Of a stretch of 64,000 bases of DNA, positions 36,310 to 47,934 are shown in pieces. The stretch is from contig CM067298.1 in NCBI GenBank assembly GCA_034231615.1, forward strand, positions 24,645,934-24,709,933. Reading direction: 5' to 3'. How positions within the stretch are numbered: the stretch's first letter is position 1; the number at the start of each line of letters is the position of its first letter. Source of the stretch: Meghimatium bilineatum (Eukaryota; Mollusca; Gastropoda; Stylommatophora; Philomycidae). Under the pieces are notes generated by a model. It worked only from the letters and a program-made list of their open reading frames with translations. It was not told where the DNA came from and made no database searches. The position numbers and the translations under genes were made by a program.

Positions 36310-36640
36310 TATTAGCTTTTATCTAAATGTGACCTAATGGTCTGGGTGTTTGGAAAGCCGTGCGTGCTATTGCTATGTATTATCTATATTGCTAGGGGGA
36401 GTTGATGTTTATTTGTGGCCAAGATGCCTTTTATCTAAGTGTGACCTATGGTCTGGGCGAATTGAGAACTGTGCGCGCTATTATTGCAAAAGAATGTTAT
36501 GTTGCTAGTTGTATTAAACTGTTTATTTCCGGTGGTATTGCTTTGTTATTTAAGAGTGACATTAATGCCTGGGGAAGTTTGAAAAACCGTGCGTGCGATT
36601 ATGCCAAAAATTGTCCATATTGCCAGTCGTATCCTGTGGT
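36310..36640. repeat. three degenerate repeats of about 115 bp
   Basis: Each has TTTTATCTAAGTGTGACCTA, a TGGTCTGGG segment, GTGCGNGCTATT and an ATATTGCTAG-like end, spaced about 110-120 bases. A (TTG)n-like tract at 36215-36232 precedes them. It ends just before the LINE 3' end at 36742. Confidence 0.6.
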
Positions 36641-36741
36641 GAGCGTTCCTCGGTTGTTATTTGTTGAAAGCTGTGGAGAGAGACCTGTAGAAAGACTGAT
36701 GACGAACAATGACTTATTTTGTTTTTGACTTGCTTAGATTT

Positions 36742-39700
36742 TTAAATTAGGGCTTTAGTCCTGGTTATAAATTGTTTAATTAGTTTTAGCCTATCTGGTG
36801 GTACATCATGGCCCAGAACCTTTTCTAATTTATATGGTATTTTATTGTTTAGGTAGTAATCTTTTAGGTCTTGCCTATGATGGTTGTATTTATGACAATG
36901 GAGTAGGAAATGATCTATTGTATTTTCCTCTTCACAGTCTTCACATATTGGTTCAAATATATAATGTAATGATTTTCCCAGTCTAAGTCGTAGTAGTTTC
37001 CTATTTGCAGGGATTTTCAGCTCTTCCTTAATTTGAGTGGTCCAAGTGGGTCCTCTTAGCATTGCATGTGCATGTCTTCCTTTTGCACTGTTGTACCATT
37101 TTTCTGTCCATTCCTTAAGTATTGTGTCCTTTATTATGCTTCTGGTTTCCGATCTGCCAAGTCCTACCTGGATTTCTGTTCCTTGTGTTCGTCCTTTCTT
37201 GGCTTCCTTGTCCGCTGCTTCATTTCCTGGTATTCCGACATGGGCTGGAATCAACATTACATTAACCCTCGTACCGACGTGAACTAGGTTTGTTGTTATG
37301 CGTAGTATATCTTCTACTATATCTGGCCTTTGGCTGTCATGTTTATTTTGAATAGCCTGGACTGATGATAATGAGTCAGTCAGGATTGTTAAATTTTTAG
37401 GTGGGTTATCATTTATTATTTCTAGTGCTTTTAGAATTGCAACTAGTTCAGCCAACGTGAATATTGATGTATGTTATGATAATTTAAAGCTCTTATTGAT
37501 GTTCCTGTCTGGTATTACTATTCCTGCACCAGTTGGACCTTCCTCTCCTTTGGACCCATCTGTGAATACTTTAAGACTATTTATTGTTCTATCATTTATG
37601 TGGTTTATTGCTCTATTTTTAGCTGAATCTCTATTTTGGTCTTTTTTCCCTATATAAGATAAGGAAATGTCAGTTTCTGGTGATATTAATTCCCAAGGGG
37701 GTATTATTGCTTTATATTGGTTTTGATTACATATTAAATCTCTAAGCTCTGGTATTTGGTCAAGCTCTGCATTTGATCGCCAACCTGCTGGTGTTCGGTA
37801 GCTTTCAATTAAGAACTTGCCTGTGTTATCAAAGCTATTGAATGATTTATATGCAGGATGTGTGGTATCATTTCCTATTTTAGACCAGTAGCTAAGTCTC
37901 AGTTCTTTCCTTCTTAGGGATAATGGCATTATTCCTAGAGCTACTTGAACTGCTTCAGCAGATGTTCCCCTGGCCGCCCTAGCTATTGTTGAGAGAGCCT
38001 TATTTTGAATTATATCTATTTTAGAGATATTGGCTGGTGCTGTCGACTCATATACAATGCTGGCATATTCTAGTTTACCTCGTATAAAGGCTTCATAGAA
38101 TGTCGTCATTGTCTTAGTCGATGCTCCCCAACCGCTACCACTCATGTACCTAAGCATGTTTAGGGCTCCTCTGCTTCTGTCTACTATATAGTTTATATGT
38201 TTATGCCATCTGAGGCTTTGATCTAATACCATTCCCAAAAATTTGGTGGTTGGTGAGAATGTAATTGGTTCGTTATTTATAAAAATATCCTTAATTTTAT
38301 TTGTTTGAGCCCCATTTCTGCTGAATAGCATTCCTACTGTTTTGCTAGCATTAATTTTGAAACCCCATTTTGCCATCCAGCTTGTTACTTCATTTATTTG
38401 TCTTTGTATTCCTACTTTTAGATAACTGATGTTGTTGCCTGAGCGCCAAATTGCGGCATCGTCTGCAAATTGTGACAGGATGTTCTTGACATCTGAGAAT
38501 TCTTCTCCTATGTCATTAACCATTATTGTGAATATTGTTGGAGATAATACAGACCCATGCGGGATGCCATTTTCCTGTTCATAGGAGTCTGATAAGTCAT
38601 TATTTATTAGAACTTTAAATTGTCTATCTTGCATGAAGTTTTTAATGTAGTTGTATGCTCTACCATCTATACCTATGTTCTTAATTTTAAATAGGGCTCC
38701 TTCTCTCCAGCACTCGTCGTATGCTCTTGCTACGTCGAAGAAGACAGCCGCTGTTTTTTCACCTTTTAGGAAACCCTGTTTTACTTCATGCTCTAGTTTT
38801 AGTATTTTGTCAACCGTGCTCCGGCGACTCCGGAAGCCCGCTTGAGTTGGACTATATAATGTTTATTTAGGTGAAATACTACTCTTTTATTTATTATTGT
38901 CTCTAATATTTTACCTAGGTGAGAAGTTAGTGATATTGGTCTATATGAGCTTACTTCTTTAGCTTCTTTATCTGGCTTTAGTATTGGTATTATGGTGGCA
39001 GAAATCCATGCCTTTGGTATGGTGCCAGATTCCCATATGTTATTGAATAGGTGAGTTATTATCATCAATATATTAGTAGGTACATTTTTAAGTATTGCAT
39101 AGCTTAGGATGTCAGGACCTGAAGCTGTGTTTGATTTCTCACCTATTGCTTTAATTACTTCCCCTATTGTTATATCTGCATTTATATATGATGATTCTGC
39201 ATTATTTATTGGTTTAGTGTTTAGTTCCTGCAGAATTGTCTGGCGTCTATTTATCTCATTTAGGTTTAGGTTGTTATTAGCACTAACTGAGTAAAAGTAT
39301 TCGGTCCGTGCATTAGCCTTCTCTTTATCAGTTTGTGCTGTATTTAATGCTGGCATTATGCTACGTTTGGATTTGCCTCCACTGATAGCTTTCAGTTTAT
39401 TCCATACTTCTGATGATGGCGTTCTGAAGCTTATGGTTTCACAGAAAGCTCTCCAGTGGAGTTGTTTAGCTTTAAAGATTAGTTTAGTTGTTTGATTTCT
39501 TATTTCTTTATAGTTTAGTATATTCTCTTCTGATCTCTTATATCTGGCTAGTTTTAGTGCTTTATCTCTAATTTTAATCTGCGCCTCCAGTTTAGGGTTC
39601 CACCAAGGTACTGGGTTTTTAGGTTTATGTCTATTAGTTCTTGTTATATTTACTGGTTTAATATTATTAGGCATGTTTTCATTTGGTATATATTTTACTG

Positions 39701-40513
39701 CTACTTTGAGGAGTTAATTTGTGAGATCCTCAGCAAATTCTTCTTCATTGTTGGTATTAATATTATTTATTACTACTGTCATTAGCTCTGTTGTTAGTGC
39801 CTCCCAGTTGGCTTTTCTATAGTTAAATGTTGGTTTTTTGTTTACTTCACTGAGATTACATTTAGCTCTAATATTAATTTCAATTGGTAGATGGTCAGAT
39901 CCACTAGCATTTAGTGCCTGCCACCTGGTTGTGAATAGGTTAGTTGTTACAATGCTCAAGTCTAAGGCTGAGTCTTTGCCATTTATTATTGGATTAATTC
40001 TGGTTATAGAACCATCATTTAAAATGACTAGGTTATTATTATCATAAAAATCTGCTATAAGTTCCCCTGTCTTGTCTGACTTATGAAATTGTCTGACATT
40101 GAAATCACCGACAATAAGGGTTCTCCTAGTTAGTTTTGATGTTAACACTTCTATATCGTTGCTGGTTAGTATTCCTTTAGGGTTATATATGTTAATTATT
40201 TTAGTTCCTACTGGTTTGCTGTCTATGGTTACACTTATTCCTTCTATGTTAGTTGAGTTAAATCTTTCCCAGTCTACTATTTTATATGATTCGTTAATAA
40301 TGAAGGCAACCCCCCCCCCTCCAACTTTGGAGTTGCGATCATTTCTTAATTATTTTATGGCCTGTGAAGTTTAGTTTTTGGTTAATATTTAGGTCTGTTT
40401 CCTGTAGAGCATAGATTACTCTCTCCTACTGATATTTAGTCATTAGAGGAGCTATATTCTGTCTCACACTGGTAACATTCCACTGAATGATCTTTATTTG
40501 ATTTTTATCCATT
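36742..40513 (-). pseudogene. LINE ORF2: endonuclease, reverse transcriptase, RNase H
   Basis: Starts MDKNQIKIIQWNVTSV at 40513. Endonuclease: QWN, LQETD, VGDFNV, SGSDHLPI. Reverse transcriptase: SSYRPISLTSHLGK, FFDVARAYDECW, NGIPHGSVLSP, LSQFADDAAIW. RNase H: FTDGSK, LAELVAIL, LTDSLSSVQA, PAHVGIPGNEAAD; all acidic positions are kept. Zinc motif: CEDCEEENTIDHFLLHC. About 1,257 codons. Lesions: two early stops, a shift near the G-run at 40312-40320, TAA at 39714-39716, one-base shift near 38850, TAA at 37474-37476. The 435-, 876-, 1161- and 714-base open stretches are otherwise in line. Confidence 0.9.
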
Positions 40514-40642
40514 ATGGTTTATTGCTAATTGTTATTAGGCTCTGTAATTTAACTTTACTTATTGGTGTTTGATGGTTTTAGTAGGAGTGCGTTTGGAGGT
40601 TGCTGCCCGAGCCAGTGTTCTAATTATTCTTCTTCCTGTCCG

Positions 40643-41894
40643 TTATTCCTCTTCCTGGCGGTTCTCTACTATTATTTTCAGTATGTTCCTAACTTCTCTT
40701 AGTTCCTTTGTGATTTTGTCATTCCACTCTTCTTCCTTTTCATGCTGTTCCTTCCTTTGTCTCCTTTCCTCATTTTCTAGTTGTGTCTCAGTTTCTATTC
40801 GTTTGAGAAGTTCTTCATTGTCCTTCTTTAATGCATTGAGACTGCTGATTCCTTCCTGGATCCTTTCCAGTATAACTTTGTCTAGATGGTCCGTTTCAGC
40901 TTTCTGTCTTTCCTCGTTTGGTCCTTCAGCCTTCCGGCTGTTCTGAAGTGTAATAGGTTCCTGACTATGGCAGCATTCCTTTGTCACTTTTGGTGGTTTA
41001 TTTTCGTTTAATTTTTGTTATTTGACATGTTTATGTCTTAGATCATTTTTAATTTTTTGGTATGCAGGGCATCCTCAATATTTTGCACTATGGCTGCCAG
41101 AGCAGTTAGCGCACTTTCTGTTATTGTTTGCTGTTTTGTAATCTTTGTCGTTTAATGCAACAGGGCATTGGTGAACTGAGTGGGGGCCTGAACAGTATAT
41201 ACACCTGGTACTGTTCCTGCATGTTGCCTTCGTGTGGCAAAATTGCTGGCACTTGGAACACTGAAGTACATCTGGGATGTACACTTGTGTTCTCAGGGCC
41301 CCACCCAAGAGCACCAACTGTTGCGGAACAACATTACCCTTATTAATGACCATGACCACTCCGCATGGTTTTTGATTTTTATAAAGTCTTTTGGCTTGTA
41401 TTATGTCCGCTTTCGGATTCTCTATTTTTAATCTGTTTAATATTTCCTGGTCATTAATTCTGGTGTCTATGCCTTTAATGACCAGTTGCCTAGTCTCATT
41501 TAATATTTGTATTTTAATTTTAATTTGGTGGGCCAGTGTTGTAGTTATACTTTTATGTTTATTAATTTTATCTATCACTGCCTCTGTGTGGTTGTTAGGG
41601 TTAAGAGTGACAATAACACCTCTTCTGATTTTGTGGATATTTTGCATTTATTTCTTATTGACTATGTTGTTGATCAGTTCTATTATATTATTCTCTGGTA
41701 GGGAGGTTAGTGCTACTTCCTGCCCTGCAATTTGCTTTATTATGATCTTTAGTTTATTTTTAGGATGTAGCTTGTTTAAGACTAGTTCTTTTCTGTTTTC
41801 AATGGCTGCCCTCTGGTTCTATTCTAGGTCTCTTTACGTAGGTTTTTTTATTTAGATTACTTTTAGTAATATTGGCATAGCTCTTACTTTCCAT
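40643..41894 (-). pseudogene. LINE ORF1: nucleic-acid-binding protein with zinc knuckles
   Basis: Starts MESKSYANITKSNLNKK at 41894 and is soon frameshifted. The main open part (41647-41075) has an RRM/PRE-C2HC-like stretch (VIKGIDTRINDQEILNRL to TQVYIPDV) and three CCHC knuckles: CSKCQQFCHTKATC, CIYCSGPHSVHQC, CANCSGSHSAKY-stop-GC. The third is split by a TGA at 41073-41075. The coiled-coil end (40987-40643) is Glu/Lys/Arg-rich. It packages LINE RNA in related elements. Confidence 0.85.
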
Positions 41895-42449
41895 TATTTA
41901 TTTATTTGGTAGTTTAAAAGGTTTTATGTTATGTTAAGGCTAAATGTAGTTTAATTTAATTTTAATTAAGGATTAAAAATGTCTGACCTGAATTGAGTGG
42001 TTCCTTTGTTGTATGTGATGTCCACGTGGTGACTTGATGAATGAACACACATAACTAGAATGGAGCGTTGATTCTCAGAATGAATTGGTATGCTTCTGGT
42101 GATATCGTTGCACTGTCTAAGAAGTACACAATTTTGCGTGGAACTAAATCACAAAGTTGGTAGTCTTTGGATATATATTGCAGAAGTGAGAGCAAAAATT
42201 GTGCGACTTGCTTGGGCAAAAGCTTGAACCGGAAGTGCCGACCCGTCATACGCCTGAGAAGGGCTATATATACTGATTTTTGCACTTTTAAACCCTTGGG
42301 GATCAATGAGCACCTCCCATGGATGATATAAATTTGTTAAATTATTACTCTGTTTGTCATGTTTCCCCTCTGACCTAGTTACAGCTCCTCTGGTTCATTT
42401 CCACATTATAGTTAACAGGGACATGAACGCCTATAGTGTCTTTTTCGGT

Positions 42450-42505
42450 TGTGTATGTTGTCTTAATAACGGCCTTTCGATAGAAACGTCGATATGTGTG
42501 TATTA
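42450..42505 (+). other. GAAACGTCGAT motif block, copy 3
   Basis: ATAACGGCCTTTCGATAGAA then ACGTCGATATGTGTGTATTA. Shares the GAAACGTCGAT core and downstream GTGTG with 17.24 kb. 41901-42449 includes the 5' flank of the LINE and an 83-codon minus frame (42306-42055) I cannot place. Confidence 0.35.
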
Positions 42506-42661
42506 TTATATATTTCTCCGGTCATTAGCAATATTGCATTACCCTGTTCCTGGCATTACCTGTTACATTTCGAAGGAATTGTGACAACATAATTCAGATT
42601 ACAAAAACTAAACTAGACACATAAACACTATGTAAGCAATACAGACACTAATAGTCTTTAC

Positions 42662-42917
42662 CACTTTGCATCCATGAACATCATGAGAATGACACCACCT
42701 TGGGAATTTGCCGGACAAATAAGTTTCGGGGAGAAAAGAATGAAATCGACTTCGGCCCAGCGAATCTGTACTGTTAGCTATATATACACCAACACTCTCC
42801 AAGCAACGTCCCATTTGCACATCTTCTGCACCGATATCCTTACGACAATAAAAACTGGTTTTGGTTTGACCGAATCTTCTCATTGCCTCCTTGCTGAGAA
42901 CATATCCAGCTCCTCCT
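42662..42917 (-). CDS. C1GALT1: C1GALT1-like galactosyltransferase, penultimate exon
   Basis: Acceptor TTCCGTGTTTTATTTAG at 42918, donor GTAAAG at 42661. 256 bases: one base completing a glycine codon, then 85 codons. The protein has GGAGYVLSKEAMRRF, then GAEDVQMGRCLESVGV (the EDVxxGxC motif of GT31 enzymes), STDSLGRSRFHSFLPE and FPRWCHSHDVHGCKV. The usual aromatic WYWxYxYY segment before the last exon is replaced by CHSHDVHGC, which adds two cysteines. Open and undamaged. An unspliced read-through frame runs on for 18 codons (to about 42608). Confidence 0.9.
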
Positions 42918-42924
42918 CTAAATA

Positions 42925-43085
42925 AAACACGGAATAAACATGATCGCTATTATGTGAACAGGTTAAGATTGGATGAATATATATAACGTTTTAACAGAGA
43001 ACAAACATGATCGCTTTTATCTGAACACGTGTACGATTGTATGGATATATATATATATATACAACGTGTTATCAGTGAACAAATT
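42925..43085. repeat. imperfect tandem duplication next to a splice acceptor
   Basis: Two copies of 70-80 bases share AACATGATCGC, TNTGAACA, GATTGNATG-ATATATA and AACGTNTTA. The first copy begins about 8 bases outside the exon and overlaps the pyrimidine tract of the acceptor. The second contains a (TA)n run at 43029-43042. Confidence 0.7.
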
Positions 43086-43600
43086 TGACACTGGTCAACA
43101 TCAAATTTGCTGTCTATGGGTTGTTGTTTTTTTTTTTTACAGATTTAGGATAATTTTTTATTGTGTTGAATCCAAAAATCACATTGGTTTTGCTCAATCA
43201 GGTCAGATTATTTATCTAGCATTACATTATGTTTTTTATAGGAGGTCTATATTCCATCTCAAATCAATCAGTAAAACGACAATGGATTTCAACACATTCG
43301 ATCAAACGTGTTTTTTTCCTATTTAAAAGGACAAATGATATAGAAAGCAAGTATTTTATTGTCACATGTATGGATATTTTCACGCCATATGTTGCAACAT
43401 TTCTTAATCTATCTTGGAATATACAAATTATGAAGATTTTCACATGTTTAATCTTACTAGTATTGCTAATTTCTTTTGTGTATTTTTTCAAGGTTTCAAG
43501 TAATTCAAATGACTTTAACTTGAATATCTTGCAGGAATAAGCCTATCAACTTCTGCTACATCTGCATTGAATACACCCTCGTTCCTAATAGGAATCCAGT
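43086..43600. other. no recognisable feature
   Basis: AT-rich intron sequence; plus-strand frames of 103 and 117 codons are AT-driven and carry no motif. Confidence 0.4.
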
Positions 43601-43639
43601 CACAACTTTCATAAAGTTTACCATGCGTATTTTGGTATA

Positions 43640-44315
43640 AAACGTGGTGAGCATTATGAACTCAGAGATTGGAGACTGTTCATTGACAGCTGCAAGAGAT
43701 CACTAAAATGTGTTCTGCTTCACAATGGCAACCAGTTTGCTTCCTGTACCCCTTGCTCACTCGACTACACTGATGAATAAGTATGAAGCGCTGAAATATG
43801 CGCTGGATAAAGTTTCTTATTATCAGCACGAGTGGCATATTTGTGTTGACTTGAAGACGGTGAATTTCCTATTGGGACAACAGTCTGGCTTTACAAAGTA
43901 CCCCTGCTTTTGTGCATGTGGGATAGTAGGGACAGGACTATATAGTAGACTCAGCACTATACCAAGAAGGACTGGCCTGCACGAGAAGAATTGGTGCCGG
44001 GTAGATCAAAGAAACAAGATACTATTCCCACCGCTGCATATCAAGCTTGGCTTGATTAAACAGTAAGGCAAAGCCCCGGACAAGGATGATGACTACCTCA
44101 CTTTCTTGTGCCGCGCTTTTCCAGGATTAACCACAGAGAGGTAGAAAGGTGACATTTTTGATGGTCCTAAGTTCGTCAGCTCATCAGAGATCCTAATTTG
44201 AAAAATCAATGAACAAATTGGAATTGGAAGCATGGAAGGCCAATGTTTTTGTTGTGAAATATTTTTTGGGCAACACCAAAGCCAGTAACTTTAGTTCTAG
44301 CAGACTCCTATGCTG
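43640..44315 (+). pseudogene. relic of the unassigned transposase family
   Basis: A decayed copy of the gene at 1.2-2.9 kb: RDWRLFIDSCKRSLK (about 43660-43707), CVLLHNGNQF, HEWHICVDLKTVNFLLG, GFTKYPCF, LFPPLHIKLGLIK, then WKANVFVVKYFLGN near 44235-44275. The end with DEHGERFHQD is absent, cut off where the LINE at about 44.33 kb begins. Stops at several places. I see no terminal repeats. It is diverged from the first copy, so the two are not a recent duplication. Confidence 0.75.
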
Positions 44316-44329
44316 AAGAAAGCAAAATT

Positions 44330-46512
44330 AAGATAAAAAAAGAAACAGAACTGGCGAATTAAGACGAGAGACACACAATCTTGTAAATAAACATCAACCT
44401 TGCACAGGCACAATGACCTCACCCTTTCACAAATCAGAACTTAACATGGCAATTCAAAATCTCAAAAAGAAGAGAGCGCCTGGACCCGATGGAATCACAA
44501 ATGAAATGATCCAAAACGTAGGTCGTATGGGTAGAAACAGTCCTAGACCTTTACAATGAATCATGGACATAAGGGTTCTTCCCAAAAGAATGGAAAGAGG
44601 CAGATATAATTTCAATTGTCAAGAAAGGAAAACCAAAAACCAACAAAACAAACTTCCGTCCTATCAGTCTATTTAGTTGCCTAGGAAAAGTCATGAAAAA
44701 AATGGCAAATAACAGACTCTTAAACTACCTGGAGGAAAACAATCTTCTAGATGACTGCCAATCAGGCTTCAGAAAACACAGATGCACTGAGGACCAAACA
44801 ACATACCTTGCCCAGGAAATAAATTCTTTCCAGAAAATTCAAAACTCCTAGCCATCTTTGACCTCACAAAGGCCTTTCACTAATAGGGGATATTGCTAAA
44901 ACTCGCCCAGAAAGGAATCAGAGGCAAAATGTTTCAGTGGATAAACAGCATCCTGCGAGGCAGACATGCAATAGTCAAACTCCAGGGAATGAAAAGTAAA
45001 ATGGTCAACATAACAGAAGGTGTCCCACAGGGAGGAACTCTATTCCCCCACACTCTTCATAATTTTTATAGGTGATCTGTCAAAACTATTCACACCATAT
45101 GTACATAGAGGCCTCCATGCAGACGACCTTGCTATGCGGACCCAATAAAAATACATTGGAGTAGCAAAAGTTAGAATGCAGGAGGCAATAAACAAAGTTG
45201 AAGAGTGAGCAAATACCTGGGGTGTTCAAATAAACAAAAGAAAGATCGTCACTACACTCTTCACCCTATCCACATAGCCTGAAAATCTCACACTAGACAA
45301 TACACAACTCCCAAAAGAAAACAGCCCAGTCTACCTGGGACTAAAATTTGACACAAGACGTAACAGAGGAGACAGAAAAAAGCCACACACAGACTACAAA
45401 TAATGAAAAAACTACATGGGACAGATTGGGGAGCTGACATAAAAACCATAAAACAAGTCTATGTAGGTAATAATTCGTCCAACTCTGGAATATGGATTGA
45501 GCACGTATGCAACAGCAGAAAATAACAATCTTCAGAAGCTGAACAAAATTCAAAATTCCGGACTCCGAATTATAACAGGACTAAGGAACACACCTATAAC
45601 ATCCATGGAAGCAACAGCAGGATTACAAAATCTAACAGACCGCAGGGATGAGAAAATAACAATAATTACCAAACAATTTAGACGCCTGAAACATCACCAT
45701 ATGCATAAGAAAACAAATGAACTAACAAAATTCAGACTGAAAAGACCAAGCTTTAATCACCTATCAAAAACACTTATGAAAGCCAATGAAGAAGTAACCA
45801 GCAACAATCCGTATGAATTGGAACAGCTAGAAACATATTACAACATCGCAAAGACCACACCCATATATAGGGCCTACTGCAAACTTACGATCCCAGAAAT
45901 TCAGAGCAAAACTATTGAAACCCCTACTGCACTTGAGGCAAAAACACTTGATCACCTAGACACCCAATACCCTAGCTCACAGTGGATTCAGGTCTTCACA
46001 GATGGATCATCAGAGGGTGCAGTAAAGAAAGGAGGAACTGGGATATTAATACTCATACCACATACCTCAAAACTAGAACTCAGAGTAACTACTGGGAAAT
46101 TGTCAACAAATTACAGGGCAGAGATACAAACATACATAGAGTCAGATAACAGGCAGTAACTTTACACAGGACCCTATTGCTAATCAGGTCACAATAAACC
46201 ACAATATTTAGACTTCGCGCAGAACACGACACAGTATACCACACGCACATCTCCACAAAATTAAGGCCGTCCACACATACCAATATCCATGTCAAAAGGG
46301 TCCCCAGTCCCCAGTCTCCAGAACACATTCTGCCGACATGCCCACTCTTCGATGAAGTGAGAACTAAAATATGGCCCCAAGAGATAGATCTGAAGGTAAC
46401 ACTTTGGGGCAACCGTAAGGACCTCCTGCTGACGACTGAATACGTGGCGGCTGCCCACCTTCCTGTATAGACATATGAGCATAGGAAACTGATCGCAGAA
46501 GAAGAAGAAGAC
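44330..46512 (+). pseudogene. LINE reverse transcriptase relic with RNase H core deleted (family E)
   Basis: Starts in the RT region with KKKRAPGPDGITNEMI, then IFDLTKAFH, a 60-codon frame with NITEGVPQGGTLF, and a decayed catalytic region near 45118-45138 (DDLAM). A 220-codon frame (45497-46159) follows with the thumb and VFTDGSSEGAVKKGGTGILI. RNase H stops after STNYRAEIQTYIESDNRQ. The next recognisable piece is the post-RNase H tail (HLHKIKAVHTYQ), so the RNase H core with its last Asp/His residues is missing. The tail ends in (AGA)n at 46498-46512. Confidence 0.75.
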
Positions 46513-46519
46513 AATATGT

Positions 46520-47930
46520 GTCCCAAATATGGCAGGACATTCTACTCCTGAATTATACATTTCAGTAATTTCCGCAAACACTTATGAGAAGCAATTGCAC
46601 AAGTATAAACTATCGCCATGGTAACCAGCGAAGGACGGCTAGAAATATTATATACATATGACATAACGATTCAAGGATTCTAGCAATGCTTCCCTAAAAT
46701 ACTTCAACATTAACATTAGATCCTGAGAGTGTCGCTTAGAAGTGCACAATGTGACGCTGCACCACCAGCAAAGGCGCTTCCATCTCCGAGAGACAACATA
46801 TCTTTGAGACACAGAGAGAACGTGATGTCCAGAAAGACAGAATAGCACACTGACAGAATCTCAATTCTGAACACACTATGTAGTCTCCCATGTAGTAGAC
46901 GATTATACGCGAGGATTGTGTTTTTCCAGTTATCTCCACACACCAGAGATGCAGAAGCACATGTCTGAAACTTGCGTAATCATCGCCTGCTGTGGATGGC
47001 TGTTAATATAATATTTACTAATTTTGTAAGTAATATTTATTATGTTCTGTCATTTCTTTTTGTGTGTGTGTATACTTTTTTGTTTAATCCTATTTCTTTT
47101 TTAAGAACTGCAACATTGGCATGAGTTATTTGGGAAACTACATATCTTGACAGTTTGGTCTGGCGTTGCCATATAAATGCGTGCATTGCACGTTGCGAAA
47201 GATTACAACAAAAAAGGAAACTTGAAATACACATAAATTTACGAAGTAATCATACAGCGTGTTCTTACCACAATGTCTTCATAATTTCTGTTCACACTGC
47301 AAAAGGTTTTTCCGAACCATTTGTGAAGTCAAAAATACTAAACCAAATTGTCTTTTTTAACGCCATGCTCAACTTCACTTTCACAAGAGAAATATCGCTA
47401 AACAGTCAAATGAATCAGTAACAAAAGATCAAGGGAATGACGATTGTAGAATATACGTCATGGTTCCAGACAACACCATATACGAAAGATTCCTTGTCGC
47501 GAGAATAAAATGCAAACATTTCACGTTAAAGGCAATTGCCATACTCCCAACTGGTAAATACTCAACGATCGCAAGCCCATACTCCGAAATATCACAACAT
47601 TTAGTGATTAACAGCTTTACAGGCCATCCACCGTACGAAAAATGATAAACTGATTAACAGAGTCAGCCAAAACAACAACGAATTATCAAGGAAAGCTAAT
47701 ATGATAATGAATAATGAATATCGCTGTGCAATCAATCACATGAAATTAAAAAAGACAAAAGAATTGCCACAAATTGGATGGCAATCTCCCTCAGTACCAA
47801 GTACTTTAAAATTTCAGGGAAGCTTAGTCTCTGCTAAAACATTCTATGAGACTTCAGTGTAGAAAACTAAACAGAAATTACAAACCTAAACAAGTAAACA
47901 TCAACAGATTGAAAGTAAACAAAAAGTCAC
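46520..47930. other. no recognisable feature
   Basis: Intron sequence without clear repeats. Short frames, for example 47155-47421 and 47460-47645, lack motifs and splice context. Confidence 0.4.
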
Positions 47931-47934
47931 AATA

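Larger units (their letters stand above)
36736..41900 (-). mobile_element. nearly full-length LINE with RNase H (family G, I-like)
   Basis: A 5.2-kb non-LTR element with both ORFs in the canonical order: ORF1 with zinc knuckles (41894 to about 40645) and ORF2 with endonuclease, reverse transcriptase, RNase H and C-terminal zinc motif (40513-36742). Breaks are few: a handful of stops and three or four single-base shifts, so it died recently. It sits in the last intron of the C1GALT1-like gene, in the same orientation. The RNase H and the architecture point to the I superclade (inference). Exact ends and tail are not clear. Confidence 0.85.

Noticed and set aside
42608-42661. Coding extension of the penultimate exon (KTISVCIAYIVF...)
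   Set aside because: It is read-through past a good GTAAAG donor. Family comparison requires a join to SDYVISFH at 29935.
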